Positions 6,317 through 14,102 are shown, counted from the stretch's first letter. The stretch: DNA of 18,127 nt from Bacteroidota bacterium (GCA_023430725.1 JAEYZD010000197.1:1-18127); one strand, 5' to 3'. Notes: generated from the sequence alone by a model not told the origin. A program made the numbers and translations.

Positions 6317-8824
6317 TCAGAATTGCTGTCCTATTACGAAATGGAACTGACTACCCCTGTCATCTTCGCCTCCGGTCATCGGATTGTCAAAGCCGTATGC
6401 CCAGTCGATGCCAAGCAGCCCGAACATCGGAAGGTTCGCACGAAGCCCGAAGCCTGCGGAACGCGGCATCTTGAACGGGTTGAATTCCTTCAGGCTGTAC
6501 CATGCCCTTCCTGACTCAAGGAAGGCAAGTCCATAGATTGTAGCCTGCGGGTTCAGTGAGACAGGATAACGCAGTTCAAGCGTCAGCTTGGCATACACGT
6601 TTCCAGCCTGCACACTCTTGCCACCCTGTGTTACTGTCGGGGTCAGAGAGTAGTTTGTGTATCCCCTCAAAGCGACAACCTCACGGCCATAGTAGCTGTA
6701 GCCCGTCATGCCGTCACCGCCCACGGTGAAGTTCTCAAAGGGTGAGGGACCGATATCCTTGTTGTAGAAGCCCAGGTGACCGAAAGCGGCACGGGCGTTG
6801 AGAATGAGTTTCTGCTCATTGTTCAGGGGGAGGAAGTAATCTGCCTTGAACACAGTCTTGTAGAACTCTATCCACCTGTACTTTTCCTCGTCAGTGGCGC
6901 CTGCAAGATTCCTTCCGCTGATTGCGGAGAAGGGCGGTGTGGCCTGAACCGACAGGGAGAAGGTTGAACCGCTGCGGGGATAGATGGTGTTGGGGCCAGC
7001 CGAGAAACGGGTGAGCCTGGCAGTGATTGAACCGAGGTTGGCTATACCGTTGTCAAAGAGGAACGAGCCGAAATACTCCCAGTTCTGCATGCTGTAGCGC
7101 TGATAACTGGCTTCATAATAGACTGAGAAGAAGTTATCGGGCCATTCAAGCCGCTTGCCGAAGCCCACGGAGCCTCCGTCGATTATCATGTGCTGCCTGT
7201 TGTCATCCTCTCTCCTGGAGCTGTTTGTCATCAGTGACCTGAACGCGGATATTGAAAGGGTGTTTGGCTTCTTACCCCCGAGCCATGGCTCGATGAATGA
7301 TATGTTGTAAGACTGGTATGCCCTGCCGTTGGACTGGGCCCTTATCTGCAGCGACTGTCCGTCACCGGAGGGATAGGGTCTCCATTCGCTCCACTTGAAG
7401 AAGTTGCGCATGGCGAAGTTGTTGAACCTCACCCCGACGGTTCCTACAAGCATGCCGGCACCCCAGCCGCCTGATATCTCGAACTGGTCATTGGCCTTCT
7501 CCTCAAGTGCATAGAGCAGATCCACAGTACCGTCAACCTGGTTGAGCAGAGGCTGGGGATTGATCTTTTCGGGGTCAAAATGGCCCAGCACGGCTACCTG
7601 CCTCGCTGAACGGATAAGATTCTGCTTGCTGAAGAGATCCCCGGGCATTGTGAAGAGTTCACGGCGGGCAACATGTTCGTTAGTGCGTGTGTTGCCTGTG
7701 ATGATTACATTATTCAGTGTTGCCGGATCACCTTCAAAGATGCGGACCTCAAGATCGATGGAGTCACCCTCAACCTGCCTCTCGACAGGAGTGAGCCTTG
7801 AGAAGAGATAGCCATAGTCAAGGTACATCGAAGAGACAGCGTCATCGTCAACGTTGAGTCTCTTGTCTATCATTGTCTGATTGTAGACCTCGCCTGAAGG
7901 GAAATTGAAGACGCGGGTGAGCTGATCCTTTGTATAGATGCTGTTTCCAACCCAGTCCACATTTCTGAGATAAAACTGGTTACCCTCATTTATCCTGACC
8001 ACGAGCACCATCCTGCCGTCCTCCAGCGCATAGGTGGAGTCGCCTGTCACGCGAAAATCGCGGAACCCGTTCTCATTATAGAATTCGACAAGGCTGCCGC
8101 GGTCCTCCTTAAATTTTTCGTCAATGAATTTCGAGCCCTTGAAGATGTTCAGGTCCTTCTGCTTGGTGTTCTTCATGACACGGCGCAGGCGCTTGTCGGC
8201 AAAGTACTCATTGCCTTCAAACTGAATCTCTTCGATTTTGACCTTTTCGTTCTTCTTGATTATAAAGTTGAGGGTGACGTTGTTGGGCAGATCCGGATCC
8301 TCCTTCTGTACTATGTCCACCTCGGTGTTAAGGAATCCTTTTTCGATATAGTGGTCCTTGATTGTCCTTTCAGCCCGGTTGAGCAGGTGGGCAGTGACCT
8401 GTGATCCGGAAGGGAGGCTCAGTTTTTCCAGGAGATCTGTCTCCTCGGATTTCCTGATGCCTTCAAATTTAAGGATGGAGAGGCGAGGCCGCTCCTGGAG
8501 GTAAATGTCAAGCCAGACATTTTCGCCCTCCATGCCTGTGACGGTGATCTTTACGTCAGAGAAGAGCCCCTGTTCCCACAGTTTTTTCACGGCTCCGCTG
8601 ATTATCTCGCCGGGAATGTCCACCTTCTGCCCTATTCTCAGCCCGGAGATGCCTATCAGGGCATTGGGCTCGAGGAATTTCACTCCTGAGATTGTTATCC
8701 CGGCAATTGTGTACTCATCCGGGTAGGTATAGCTGACATATTTCTCCTCAGTCTGGGCTGTGGCAATCAGCCCCGTCAGGAGCAAAGCAAAGAGGGAGAT
8801 TATCCGCATAGGTTTTCCTTTCAT
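6317..8824 (-). CDS. bamA: Outer membrane protein assembly factor BamA
   Basis: Central Omp85 protein that folds beta-barrel proteins into the outer membrane. I choose ATG 8824 (835 residues), 4 bases after the uppS stop, because it gives a proper signal peptide (MKGKPMRIISLFALLLTGLI, then ATAQ). ATG 8809, with AAAGGAAAA before it, is equally plausible. An upstream in-frame ATG at 8962 lies deep inside uppS and would spoil the signal peptide. After the signal come about five POTRA repeats (roughly 35-430) with short charged linkers, then a 16-strand-type barrel. The conserved lid-loop RGY motif is at about 720-722 (ALRGYTN). The protein ends in an aromatic residue (FHFVIGQQF), the usual barrel-recognition signal. 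Confidence 0.93.
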   Translation of the reverse strand: MKGKPMRIISLFALLLTGLIATAQTEEKYVSYTYPDEYTIAGITISGVKFLEPNALIGISGLRIGQKVDIPGEIISGAVKKLWEQGLFSDVKITVTGMEGENVWLDIYLQERPRLSILKFEGIRKSEETDLLEKLSLPSGSQVTAHLLNRAERTIKDHYIEKGFLNTEVDIVQKEDPDLPNNVTLNFIIKKNEKVKIEEIQFEGNEYFADKRLRRVMKNTKQKDLNIFKGSKFIDEKFKEDRGSLVEFYNENGFRDFRVTGDSTYALEDGRMVLVVRINEGNQFYLRNVDWVGNSIYTKDQLTRVFNFPSGEVYNQTMIDKRLNVDDDAVSSMYLDYGYLFSRLTPVERQVEGDSIDLEVRIFEGDPATLNNVIITGNTRTNEHVARRELFTMPGDLFSKQNLIRSARQVAVLGHFDPEKINPQPLLNQVDGTVDLLYALEEKANDQFEISGGWGAGMLVGTVGVRFNNFAMRNFFKWSEWRPYPSGDGQSLQIRAQSNGRAYQSYNISFIEPWLGGKKPNTLSISAFRSLMTNSSRREDDNRQHMIIDGGSVGFGKRLEWPDNFFSVYYEASYQRYSMQNWEYFGSFLFDNGIANLGSITARLTRFSAGPNTIYPRSGSTFSLSVQATPPFSAISGRNLAGATDEEKYRWIEFYKTVFKADYFLPLNNEQKLILNARAAFGHLGFYNKDIGPSPFENFTVGGDGMTGYSYYGREVVALRGYTNYSLTPTVTQGGKSVQAGNVYAKLTLELRYPVSLNPQATIYGLAFLESGRAWYSLKEFNPFKMPRSAGFGLRANLPMFGLLGIDWAYGFDNPMTGGEDDRGSQFHFVIGQQF

Positions 8825-8828
8825 CTTC

Positions 8829-9578
8829 TCATCTGTTTTCAGCGATCTGCTCACTGGTCTTTCCATATCTCCTTTCCCGTTTCTGGAAGTCTGCCACTGC
8901 TTTGTAAAAGTCCTCCTTACCAAAATCGGGCCAAAGTTTTTCTGTAAAATATAGTTCTGCATATGCCAGCTGCCAGAGAAGGAAGTTGCTAATCCGCTTC
9001 TCTCCGCTGGTTCTTATCATCAGTTCCGGGTCAGGTATCTCCGAGGTTGTCAGGCTGGCGCTGACTGTCTCTTCGTTTATCTCACTTTCGGTCATCCGGC
9101 CTTCGCGGACTGCAGCGGCAATCCTGCGGCACGCCTCGGCTATCTCCCACCGCGACGAATAGCTCAGTGCAACCAGCAGTCTCATTCGGGCTCCGCCGGC
9201 AGTGGTTTTCATCGTGTCAAACAGTCTTGACCGGACACTCTCTGAAAGACGTGAGAGGTCACCTATGACCTGCAGGGAGATTCCCTTGTCGAGCAGTGTC
9301 TTTGTCTCATTGTTTATTGATTCAACCATGAGGTCCATCAGGGCTGACACCTCATCGTCAGGTCTGTTCCAGTTCTCGGTGGAGAATGCATAAAGGGTGA
9401 GATACCTGACTCCGAGTTCGGCAGCTGCCTCAACGGTTTTACGGACAGCCTTCACCCCTTCATGGTGGCCGAAGACTCTCTCCCGTCCTCTTTTCTGTGC
9501 CCAGCGGCCGTTGCCATCCATAATGACAGCGACATGCCCTGGCAGCCTGTTAATATCTATCTTTTCCCTGAACCCCAA
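8829..9578 (-). CDS. uppS: Undecaprenyl diphosphate synthase (cis-prenyltransferase)
   Basis: Adds isopentenyl units to farnesyl diphosphate to make the C55 lipid carrier for peptidoglycan and O-antigen synthesis. Motifs are HVAVIMDGNGRWAQKRG (15-31) with catalytic D21, TLYAFSTENWNRP (61-73), and RTSGEKRISNFLLWQ (189-203), followed by AYAELYFTEKLWPDF. The length of 249 residues is normal. The only sensible start is TTG 9578: there is no ATG between the upstream in-frame stop and the catalytic motif. A purine-rich AGAGGAAG lies 5 bases before the TTG, inside the last codons of the upstream gene. The two genes are 2 bases apart and bamA follows after 4 bases, so this is a tightly coupled envelope operon. 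Confidence 0.95.
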   Translation of the reverse strand: MGFREKIDINRLPGHVAVIMDGNGRWAQKRGRERVFGHHEGVKAVRKTVEAAAELGVRYLTLYAFSTENWNRPDDEVSALMDLMVESINNETKTLLDKGISLQVIGDLSRLSESVRSRLFDTMKTTAGGARMRLLVALSYSSRWEIAEACRRIAAAVREGRMTESEINEETVSASLTTSEIPDPELMIRTSGEKRISNFLLWQLAYAELYFTEKLWPDFGKEDFYKAVADFQKRERRYGKTSEQIAENR

Positions 9579-9580
9579 TT

Positions 9581-10228
9581 TTACTTCCTCTTTCTTTTCT
9601 TGTCCTTTTCAATCTCTGCAAAAGCGGGACAGCCTGCGAGCTTGTTATACATCTTCCATGTTACTGAGATGCCCATAAAGCTGTACCAGTCATTGTTGTG
9701 GATCCATGAATGGCCCACCGGTTCGCCGCCGGGGTCGGTTATCTCGAACTGGCCGTCCAGTTTGTCGGTAAATGTCTTTCGGAATCCATATTCGATCTCC
9801 AGGCCAACCTGGTTTGTAATGTTGACCTTGAAACCGGCAGAGAATGGAATTGAGAGGAACGGTCCGGCAGGGCTCATGAATGAGATGGCGGCGCCGCCGG
9901 CGATGTATGGGGAATAGTCTACCCGCCTGCTCCTGAATGTGGAGTAGGGGAAGAAATTGAATTCGTATGTTGCACCCAGTTCTCCGACGGGCTGTCCGAG
10001 CGGAGTGACATAACCGCCCATCAGGTTTGCCCTGAAGGCCTGCCTGGGATTGAAGTTGTACCTGTAAAAAATCTGGGCTGCAGGACCGGGTTTAAAGAAA
10101 GCATTGAGGGGGTTTTGCTCGCCAAGGTAATTCACCATACCGACCGAGACACCGTAATCGGCACTGCGCTGGGCGATAGCCGGCATGGTGATTATGATCA
10201 GGGTGAGTATGAACAGTGCTTTCCTCAT
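9581..10228 (-). CDS. DUF6089-type outer-membrane beta-barrel protein
   Basis: An envelope protein of unknown function, 215 residues. It has a signal peptide (MRKALFILTLIIITMPAIAQ) followed by alternating aromatic and glycine-rich strands (VSVGMVNYLGEQNPLNAFF, AQIFYRYNFNPRQAFRANLM, LGATYEFNFFPY, PYIAGGAAISF). The pattern NYLGEQNP, the ending NDWYSFMGISVTWKM and a late C-P pair (LAGCPAF) are like DUF6089 proteins of Bacteroidota, which I recall lying in this same spot before uppS. It ends in a basic tail (KDKKRKRK) that carries the uppS ribosome binding site. It probably forms a small outer-membrane barrel; its role is unknown and no enzymatic motif is seen. Confidence 0.75.
   Translation of the reverse strand: MRKALFILTLIIITMPAIAQRSADYGVSVGMVNYLGEQNPLNAFFKPGPAAQIFYRYNFNPRQAFRANLMGGYVTPLGQPVGELGATYEFNFFPYSTFRSRRVDYSPYIAGGAAISFMSPAGPFLSIPFSAGFKVNITNQVGLEIEYGFRKTFTDKLDGQFEITDPGGEPVGHSWIHNNDWYSFMGISVTWKMYNKLAGCPAFAEIEKDKKRKRK
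9584..9591 (-). promoter_or_regulatory. Ribosome binding site deciding the TTG start of uppS
   Basis: The minus strand reads AGAGGAAG, 5 bases before TTG 9578. It sits within the lysine/arginine codons at the end of the upstream beta-barrel gene, so ribosomes finishing that gene would reach the uppS start. It supports the TTG as the true initiation codon. Confidence 0.55.
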
Positions 10229-10246
10229 ATGCTTGTCATTGGGCTG

Positions 10247-11026
10247 TCATCTGAAAGAGGGCAACCCGTTTCGTGCGGTTTTGATCCTGTAATTAACTGT
10301 TACGCTGAATGTGTGATAAGCGTCATTCCTTTTTGACCACTGTGAGGTGTACCCGTCAAGATAGTCGGACAGGGCATAACGTCCGGCCAGCTCAACACCA
10401 ATGAGCAGATTCGGGTCAAGGGTCATTTTGGCTCCCAGACCCAGGGGAATAATCCCTGCAAAGCCGCTTCGCATCAGTGTGGGGTCATTGTTCCAGGTGG
10501 TCTTTATCTTTTCATTCCCGTAGAAGACATTGTACCCTGCGCCACCGAAGCCGGTAAGCACATAGACGTCCATGCTCCTGATGAAGTCACGCAGCCTGTT
10601 GTTTCTCCTGTACATATAGGTCTGGTACAGGAAACTGTTGCGCTCACGGTTCCTGACAAAATAGTATTCGCCAAGAAGGGCAGGTTCATAAATGAAACTG
10701 CTTATCTCATAAAGCCTCCTGTCATCATTTGACCCCCGCATGTCATCGGCGTGGAGCATACCCCATGTGAAGGAGAGCCTTGCGGCGATATTGTCAGTAA
10801 TGAAATACCTGAATGATCCGTTAACGCTGAACCGGGTTTGCTTAAAGGTTATATCTCTGAATCCCAGTGCGTTTTCCCCAATTGTAAAACCGCCGATATC
10901 ACCGTAGAACTGAGTAGTTCCAACAGCGGCCGTGGCTTCGTATCTTTTCATCTTCCACAGCTGTGCTGATGCGAATGGCGCTGTAAACAGCACCACCATA
11001 CACATCACTATCAGACGTTTACCCAT
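10247..11026 (-). CDS. Outer-membrane beta-barrel protein, DUF6089-like
   Basis: First gene of the envelope operon, 259 residues. The signal peptide is MGKRLIVMCMVVLFTAPFAS, with probable cleavage after ASA. The mature part shows repeated amphipathic strands: YEATAAVGTTQFYGDIGGFT, FSVNGSFRYFITDNIAARLSF, EPALLGEYYFVRNRE, MDVYVLTGFGGAGYNVFY, LLIGVELAGRYALSDYLDGY and FSVTVNYRIKT. This resembles the small porin-like fold of the downstream neighbour, so the two are probably distant paralogues. A perfect -7 box lies 23 bases upstream of the ATG, and an 18-base gap separates it from the next gene. The function is not known. Position before uppS and bamA suggests an outer-membrane role. Confidence 0.72.
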   Translation of the reverse strand: MGKRLIVMCMVVLFTAPFASAQLWKMKRYEATAAVGTTQFYGDIGGFTIGENALGFRDITFKQTRFSVNGSFRYFITDNIAARLSFTWGMLHADDMRGSNDDRRLYEISSFIYEPALLGEYYFVRNRERNSFLYQTYMYRRNNRLRDFIRSMDVYVLTGFGGAGYNVFYGNEKIKTTWNNDPTLMRSGFAGIIPLGLGAKMTLDPNLLIGVELAGRYALSDYLDGYTSQWSKRNDAYHTFSVTVNYRIKTARNGLPSFR

Positions 11027-11049
11027 CAGTCACCTTGCAGTTGCGGCTA

Positions 11050-11057
11050 CAAATATA
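11050..11057 (-). promoter_or_regulatory. Predicted -7 box of the envelope operon
   Basis: The minus strand reads TATATTTG, a perfect match to TAnnTTTG, with 23 bases between it and ATG 11026. It lies in the 74-base gap after nadK, so the envelope genes can be expressed independently of nadK. No -33 TTTG element was identified at normal spacing. Confidence 0.55.
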
Positions 11058-11100
11058 AGGAATGTACTCTATTTAAAACTTAAATATTCCTTAATTATTG

Positions 11101-11979
11101 TCAGTTACGGGGATCGGCGCCCCACATGAGCTTGTTTCTGAGAGTGCTGAAAAAATCGTTTCCGGCGGTTGTCACCGTACTCAGGCGTTCAGCTGAACGG
11201 CGTACCTCCAGGATGATGCCTTCAGGTACCCTGACAGCCTTTGAGTCACAGGTGACCAGGCAGTGACTGCTACGGCCCCCCGGTTCGAGGGTGATGACAC
11301 TGCTTCCTGTGACAATTATAGGCCTGATGGTGAGGTTATGGGGTGACATCGGTGCAATGATGATGCTGTCATCAGTGGGCGAGAGTATCGGCCCCCCGAC
11401 ACTCAGGTTGTAGGCAGTTGAACCGGTGGCGGTGGAAATTATAAGCCCGTCAGCCCTGTAGGTATTGAGGAAAGTGCCGTCTACCCTTACCGTAATCGTG
11501 ATCATGCTCTGATCAGCCTTCTGGATTGTTATCTCATTCAGAGCCATTGTATTACCATCTCCGAAAAGGTCTGCCGGGGAGACTATCTCCAGCATGGAAC
11601 GGCTGACGAGTTTATACTGTCCCGAGCAGAGCAGGTCTATTGACTGACCAAGGTCTTCCACCGGGATATTTGCCAGAAAGCCAAGGCGACCCGTGTTTAT
11701 GCCGGCAACAGGGATCCCGGTTGAACGGACGCGCATTGCCGTCTCGAGAAAGGTGCCGTCACCTCCTACGCTGAGAATCATGCACACATCAGCAGGAAGG
11801 TCACTCAGCTCACTGAAGAGGACAACGCGGTGATCATGGTCAAAATGATGACCACCCGGATCCATGATGTTCAGATATACGGTGATGCCCTTGTCATAAA
11901 GGGTATCAATGACCCTTATCAGACCGGCAGTGGTCTTCTCCGTCAGGCTCTTGCTGAAGAGCGCAATTGTTTTGTCCAT
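11101..11979 (-). CDS. nadK: NAD kinase
   Basis: Phosphorylates NAD to NADP with ATP (or polyphosphate in some relatives), in the cytoplasm. The start is ATG 11979; the preceding codon 11982 is TTG and would add one residue only. Signature motifs are GGDGTFLETA (72-81), GINTGRLGFLANI (93-105), the ALNEITIQK segment, and ISTATGSTAYNLSVGGPI with the glycine-rich nucleotide loop. Length is 292 residues, normal for bacteria. A histidine/aspartate-rich stretch (HHFDHDH, 44-50) sits in the N-terminal region before the ATP motif. It lies 12 bases after the CBS-domain gene and is presumably cotranscribed with it. Confidence 0.95.
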   Translation of the reverse strand: MDKTIALFSKSLTEKTTAGLIRVIDTLYDKGITVYLNIMDPGGHHFDHDHRVVLFSELSDLPADVCMILSVGGDGTFLETAMRVRSTGIPVAGINTGRLGFLANIPVEDLGQSIDLLCSGQYKLVSRSMLEIVSPADLFGDGNTMALNEITIQKADQSMITITVRVDGTFLNTYRADGLIISTATGSTAYNLSVGGPILSPTDDSIIIAPMSPHNLTIRPIIVTGSSVITLEPGGRSSHCLVTCDSKAVRVPEGIILEVRRSAERLSTVTTAGNDFFSTLRNKLMWGADPRN

Positions 11980-11991
11980 CAATATCCGGGA

Positions 11992-12657
11992 TTAAATATT
12001 GAGATACTTCATGAGCATGTTGTACCTGTCAGTATAGAAACGGTCCATCTCGTCATTGTCTGTCACCCAGGTAGTAACCTCATATGAATATCTCTCGAAT
12101 GTGCGGATAATTGATGCCAGGTCGTTTGTATTCACCTTGAGCGTTATCTCGAGGCTTGTTGAGTCTGGGTCAGAGGTGATATGCATGCTGAGGATCCTGG
12201 CATCATTGCTTTCCACGATCTGTGAGATGCGGCTCATGGAGTAATCGCGCTGAAGCACCTGCAGGATTATGATGCCGCCCGGCTGTTCAATGGCTGAGAT
12301 TTTTGCTATGCCGCTGATCATCTCGTTGTAGGTGATTGCACCGCGGAAATGGTTCTCTTCGTCAACCACCGGCACAACTGTGAGTTTGTGGCGGGCAGCC
12401 AGGGCGAGAACCTCATAGAGATGCTGGTTCCCCTTGACCGAAGGACGGGGCAGTGAGAGGGAATGGTTCCCGATTGGTTCACCCGGCTGGTTCAGGTCAT
12501 ATATGTCACTGTCAGAGATCAGCCCGAGGTAATCATTTTCGTTAACGATGGGCAGATGCGATACCCTGAATATCTCCATCCAGTTCAGGGCAGTCTGAGC
12601 CGTATCAGATGTTTTCAGTGCAGGTACCACTTCGGATATCAAATCTCTTGCAAGCAT
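11992..12657 (-). CDS. CBS-domain pair with C-terminal ACT-like domain
   Basis: A probable ligand-sensing regulatory protein of 221 residues, with no signal peptide and no catalytic motif. Residues 1-55 are a first CBS domain (AQTALNWMEIFRVSHLPIVN, then YLGLISDSDI). Residues 68-120 are a second (YEVLALAARHKLTVVPVVDE, then FRGAITYNEM). About 125-205 resemble an ACT domain (GGIIILQVLQRDYSMSRISQ, DSTSLEITLKVNTNDLASII). CBS pairs usually bind adenosine nucleotides and ACT domains bind amino acids, so a small-molecule sensor is likely. The gene is the first of a short operon with nadK and diverges from pdxJ, which suggests a link to cofactor metabolism; that is inference. Confidence 0.82.
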   Translation of the reverse strand: MLARDLISEVVPALKTSDTAQTALNWMEIFRVSHLPIVNENDYLGLISDSDIYDLNQPGEPIGNHSLSLPRPSVKGNQHLYEVLALAARHKLTVVPVVDEENHFRGAITYNEMISGIAKISAIEQPGGIIILQVLQRDYSMSRISQIVESNDARILSMHITSDPDSTSLEITLKVNTNDLASIIRTFERYSYEVTTWVTDNDEMDRFYTDRYNMLMKYLNI

Positions 12658-12677
12658 TCAGTGATGCATTTGGCGAA

Positions 12678-12685
12678 TAAAAGTA
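12678..12685 (-). promoter_or_regulatory. Weak candidate -7 box for the CBS-nadK operon
   Basis: The minus strand reads TACTTTTA, one mismatch from TAnnTTTG, 20 bases before ATG 12657. It shares the 72-base divergent region with the pdxJ box at 12706-12713. Confidence 0.3.
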
Positions 12686-12705
12686 CAAAAAACTGCGGAT
12701 CTTTG

Positions 12706-12713
12706 TAACTTTG
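12706..12713 (+). promoter_or_regulatory. Predicted -7 box of pdxJ
   Basis: TAACTTTG is a perfect match to the Bacteroidota -7 consensus TAnnTTTG. There are 16 bases from it to the pdxJ ATG at 12730, so the 5' leader would be only about 10 bases. A -33 element was not found. Confidence 0.55.
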
Positions 12714-12729
12714 GCCGCGGAATAAGCAG

Positions 12730-13458
12730 ATGAACCCGATGACAAGGTTAAGTGTAAACATAAACAAGATTGCAACCATCCGCAATGCCCGCGGCGGGAA
12801 TGTCCCGAATGTGAAGCTGGCTGCGGTGAAGTGTCAGGCATTTGGTGCCGAGGGCATCACCGTTCACCCCAGGCCGGACGAGCGGCACATCCGCTACAGT
12901 GATGTATACGATATAAGGGATATAATTACGACGGAGTTCAACATCGAGGGAAACCCGGAGGATCAGTTCATGAGGCTTGTGCTTGACGTAGTGCCGGACC
13001 AGGTGACACTGGTACCGGACGCACATGATGCAATAACCTCAAATTCAGGCTGGGACACCAGGACACATCTCTCCTTCCTGAAGGATGTTATTGCCAGGTT
13101 CCATGAAAAGGGGATCCGTACATCGATATTCACAGGTACTGATCCTGAGATAATCGATTATGCTGCCCGCACCGGAACTGACAGGATAGAGCTTTACACT
13201 GAGCCATATGCCACGATGTATCCCCTGAACCGGGACGCTGCGGTGGAGCCCTTCCTCAGGGCAGCAGAGGTGGCAAGAGATTGCGGGCTTGGCATAAATG
13301 CCGGCCATGACCTTGACCTCAGTAACCTTGCATGGCTGCACAGTCACATACCCTGGCTGATGGAGGTTTCAATCGGGCATGCCCTCATCTCAGACGCGCT
13401 TTACTTCGGACTTGAGAACACTATTCAGATGTACCTGCGCGAACTGCACAGGAGCTGA
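12730..13458 (+). CDS. pdxJ: Pyridoxine 5'-phosphate synthase
   Basis: Condenses 1-deoxyxylulose 5-phosphate with 3-amino-2-oxopropyl phosphate to pyridoxine 5'-phosphate (DXP-dependent vitamin B6 route). Motifs in order: LSVNINKIATIRNARGG (7-23), ITVHPRPDERHIR (43-55), TEFNIEGNPE (68-77), QVTLVPDAHDAITSNSGWDT (91-110), IELYTEPYA, GLGINAGHDLDLSNL and VSIGHALISDALYFGLENTI. The VPD in place of the common VPE matches what I recall of other Bacteroidota PdxJ proteins. The length of 242 residues is typical. ATG 12730 is used; M4 (12739) is a possible alternative. It ends 8 bases from the stop of the convergent udk gene. Confidence 0.95.
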   Translation: MNPMTRLSVNINKIATIRNARGGNVPNVKLAAVKCQAFGAEGITVHPRPDERHIRYSDVYDIRDIITTEFNIEGNPEDQFMRLVLDVVPDQVTLVPDAHDAITSNSGWDTRTHLSFLKDVIARFHEKGIRTSIFTGTDPEIIDYAARTGTDRIELYTEPYATMYPLNRDAAVEPFLRAAEVARDCGLGINAGHDLDLSNLAWLHSHIPWLMEVSIGHALISDALYFGLENTIQMYLRELHRS

Positions 13459-13466
13459 CGCTGTAA

Positions 13467-14075
13467 CTATCTCAGGTGCTTTTCGACTATTGTCCTGAGC
13501 ACATCTATCCCTACCAGGTTCTCCCCTCCCCCGGGAATGATTATATCGGCATATCGCTTTGACGGTTCAATGAACTGCAGGTGCGAAGGCTTAACAGTCT
13601 TGTTGTAGCGCTCGAGCACCATCAGCACCGAGCGGCCGCGCTCAACGATGTCACGCTGTATAACCCTTCCGAGACGGTCATCGGCATCGGCATCGACAAA
13701 TACCTTGATATCAAGCAATGAGCGAAGACCAGGATCAGTCAGCACCAGGATTCCCTCAACCACAACCACCCCGGCAGGCTTGATGGGGATTGTCTCAGGC
13801 GACCTGACACAGGTAAGGTATGAATAAATGGGCATGTTGATCGGCCTGCCGGCCTTCAGTTCAGAGAGGTGAGCAATCAGCAGGGGCCACTCAACAGAGT
13901 CAGGGTGGTCAAAGTTGATGTATTGCCTCTCCTCAACGGGTACGTGACTGTTGTCACGGTAATAGCTGTCCTGAGGCATGATGACAACCTCTCCCGGAGG
14001 GAGCATTGCGATAAGTTTGCGAACAACCGTTGTCTTTCCTGAACCTGTGCCTCCTGCGATCCCGACAATTAGCAT
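13467..14075 (-). CDS. udk: Uridine kinase
   Basis: Phosphorylates uridine and cytidine to UMP and CMP in pyrimidine salvage. The start is ATG 14075, which puts the P-loop at the normal position: MLIVGIAGGTGSGKTTVVRK with GGTGSGKT at 8-15. An upstream in-frame extension to 14261 would overlap the divergent gene on the other strand and is rejected. Other motifs are MPQDSYYRD (33-41), INFDHPDSVEW (53-63), MPIYSYLTCVRSPETIPIKP and VVVVEGILVL, with the basic RDIVERGRS lid further on. The length of 202 residues fits the family. A perfect -7 box lies 19 bases upstream. Confidence 0.92.
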   Translation of the reverse strand: MLIVGIAGGTGSGKTTVVRKLIAMLPPGEVVIMPQDSYYRDNSHVPVEERQYINFDHPDSVEWPLLIAHLSELKAGRPINMPIYSYLTCVRSPETIPIKPAGVVVVEGILVLTDPGLRSLLDIKVFVDADADDRLGRVIQRDIVERGRSVLMVLERYNKTVKPSHLQFIEPSKRYADIIIPGGGENLVGIDVLRTIVEKHLR

Positions 14076-14083
14076 AAAATGAT

Positions 14084-14091
14084 TATTTTTG
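14084..14091 (+). promoter_or_regulatory. Predicted -7 box of the Dabb-manA-engB operon
   Basis: TATTTTTG is a perfect match to TAnnTTTG, with 24 bases to ATG 14116. It is read away from udk but lies on the udk side of the udk -7 box, so the transcripts would start facing and overlapping each other by a few bases. Confidence 0.5.
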
Positions 14092-14094
14092 TAC

Positions 14095-14102
14095 CAAAAG
14101 TA
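14095..14102 (-). promoter_or_regulatory. Predicted -7 box of udk
   Basis: The minus strand reads TACTTTTG, a perfect TAnnTTTG, with 19 bases to ATG 14075. It lies only 3 bases from the oppositely directed box for the Dabb gene (14084-14091), so the two promoters cannot easily be occupied at once. Confidence 0.55.

Noticed and set aside
8825..8962. N-terminal extension of bamA by 46 residues into uppS
   Set aside because: It would place a basic, non-hydrophobic stretch before the signal peptide and overlap uppS by over 130 bases.
11837..11854. Inverted repeat (TGGTCA with TGACCA) inside nadK as an operator
   Set aside because: A 6-bp arm inside coding sequence, far from any start, is expected by chance.
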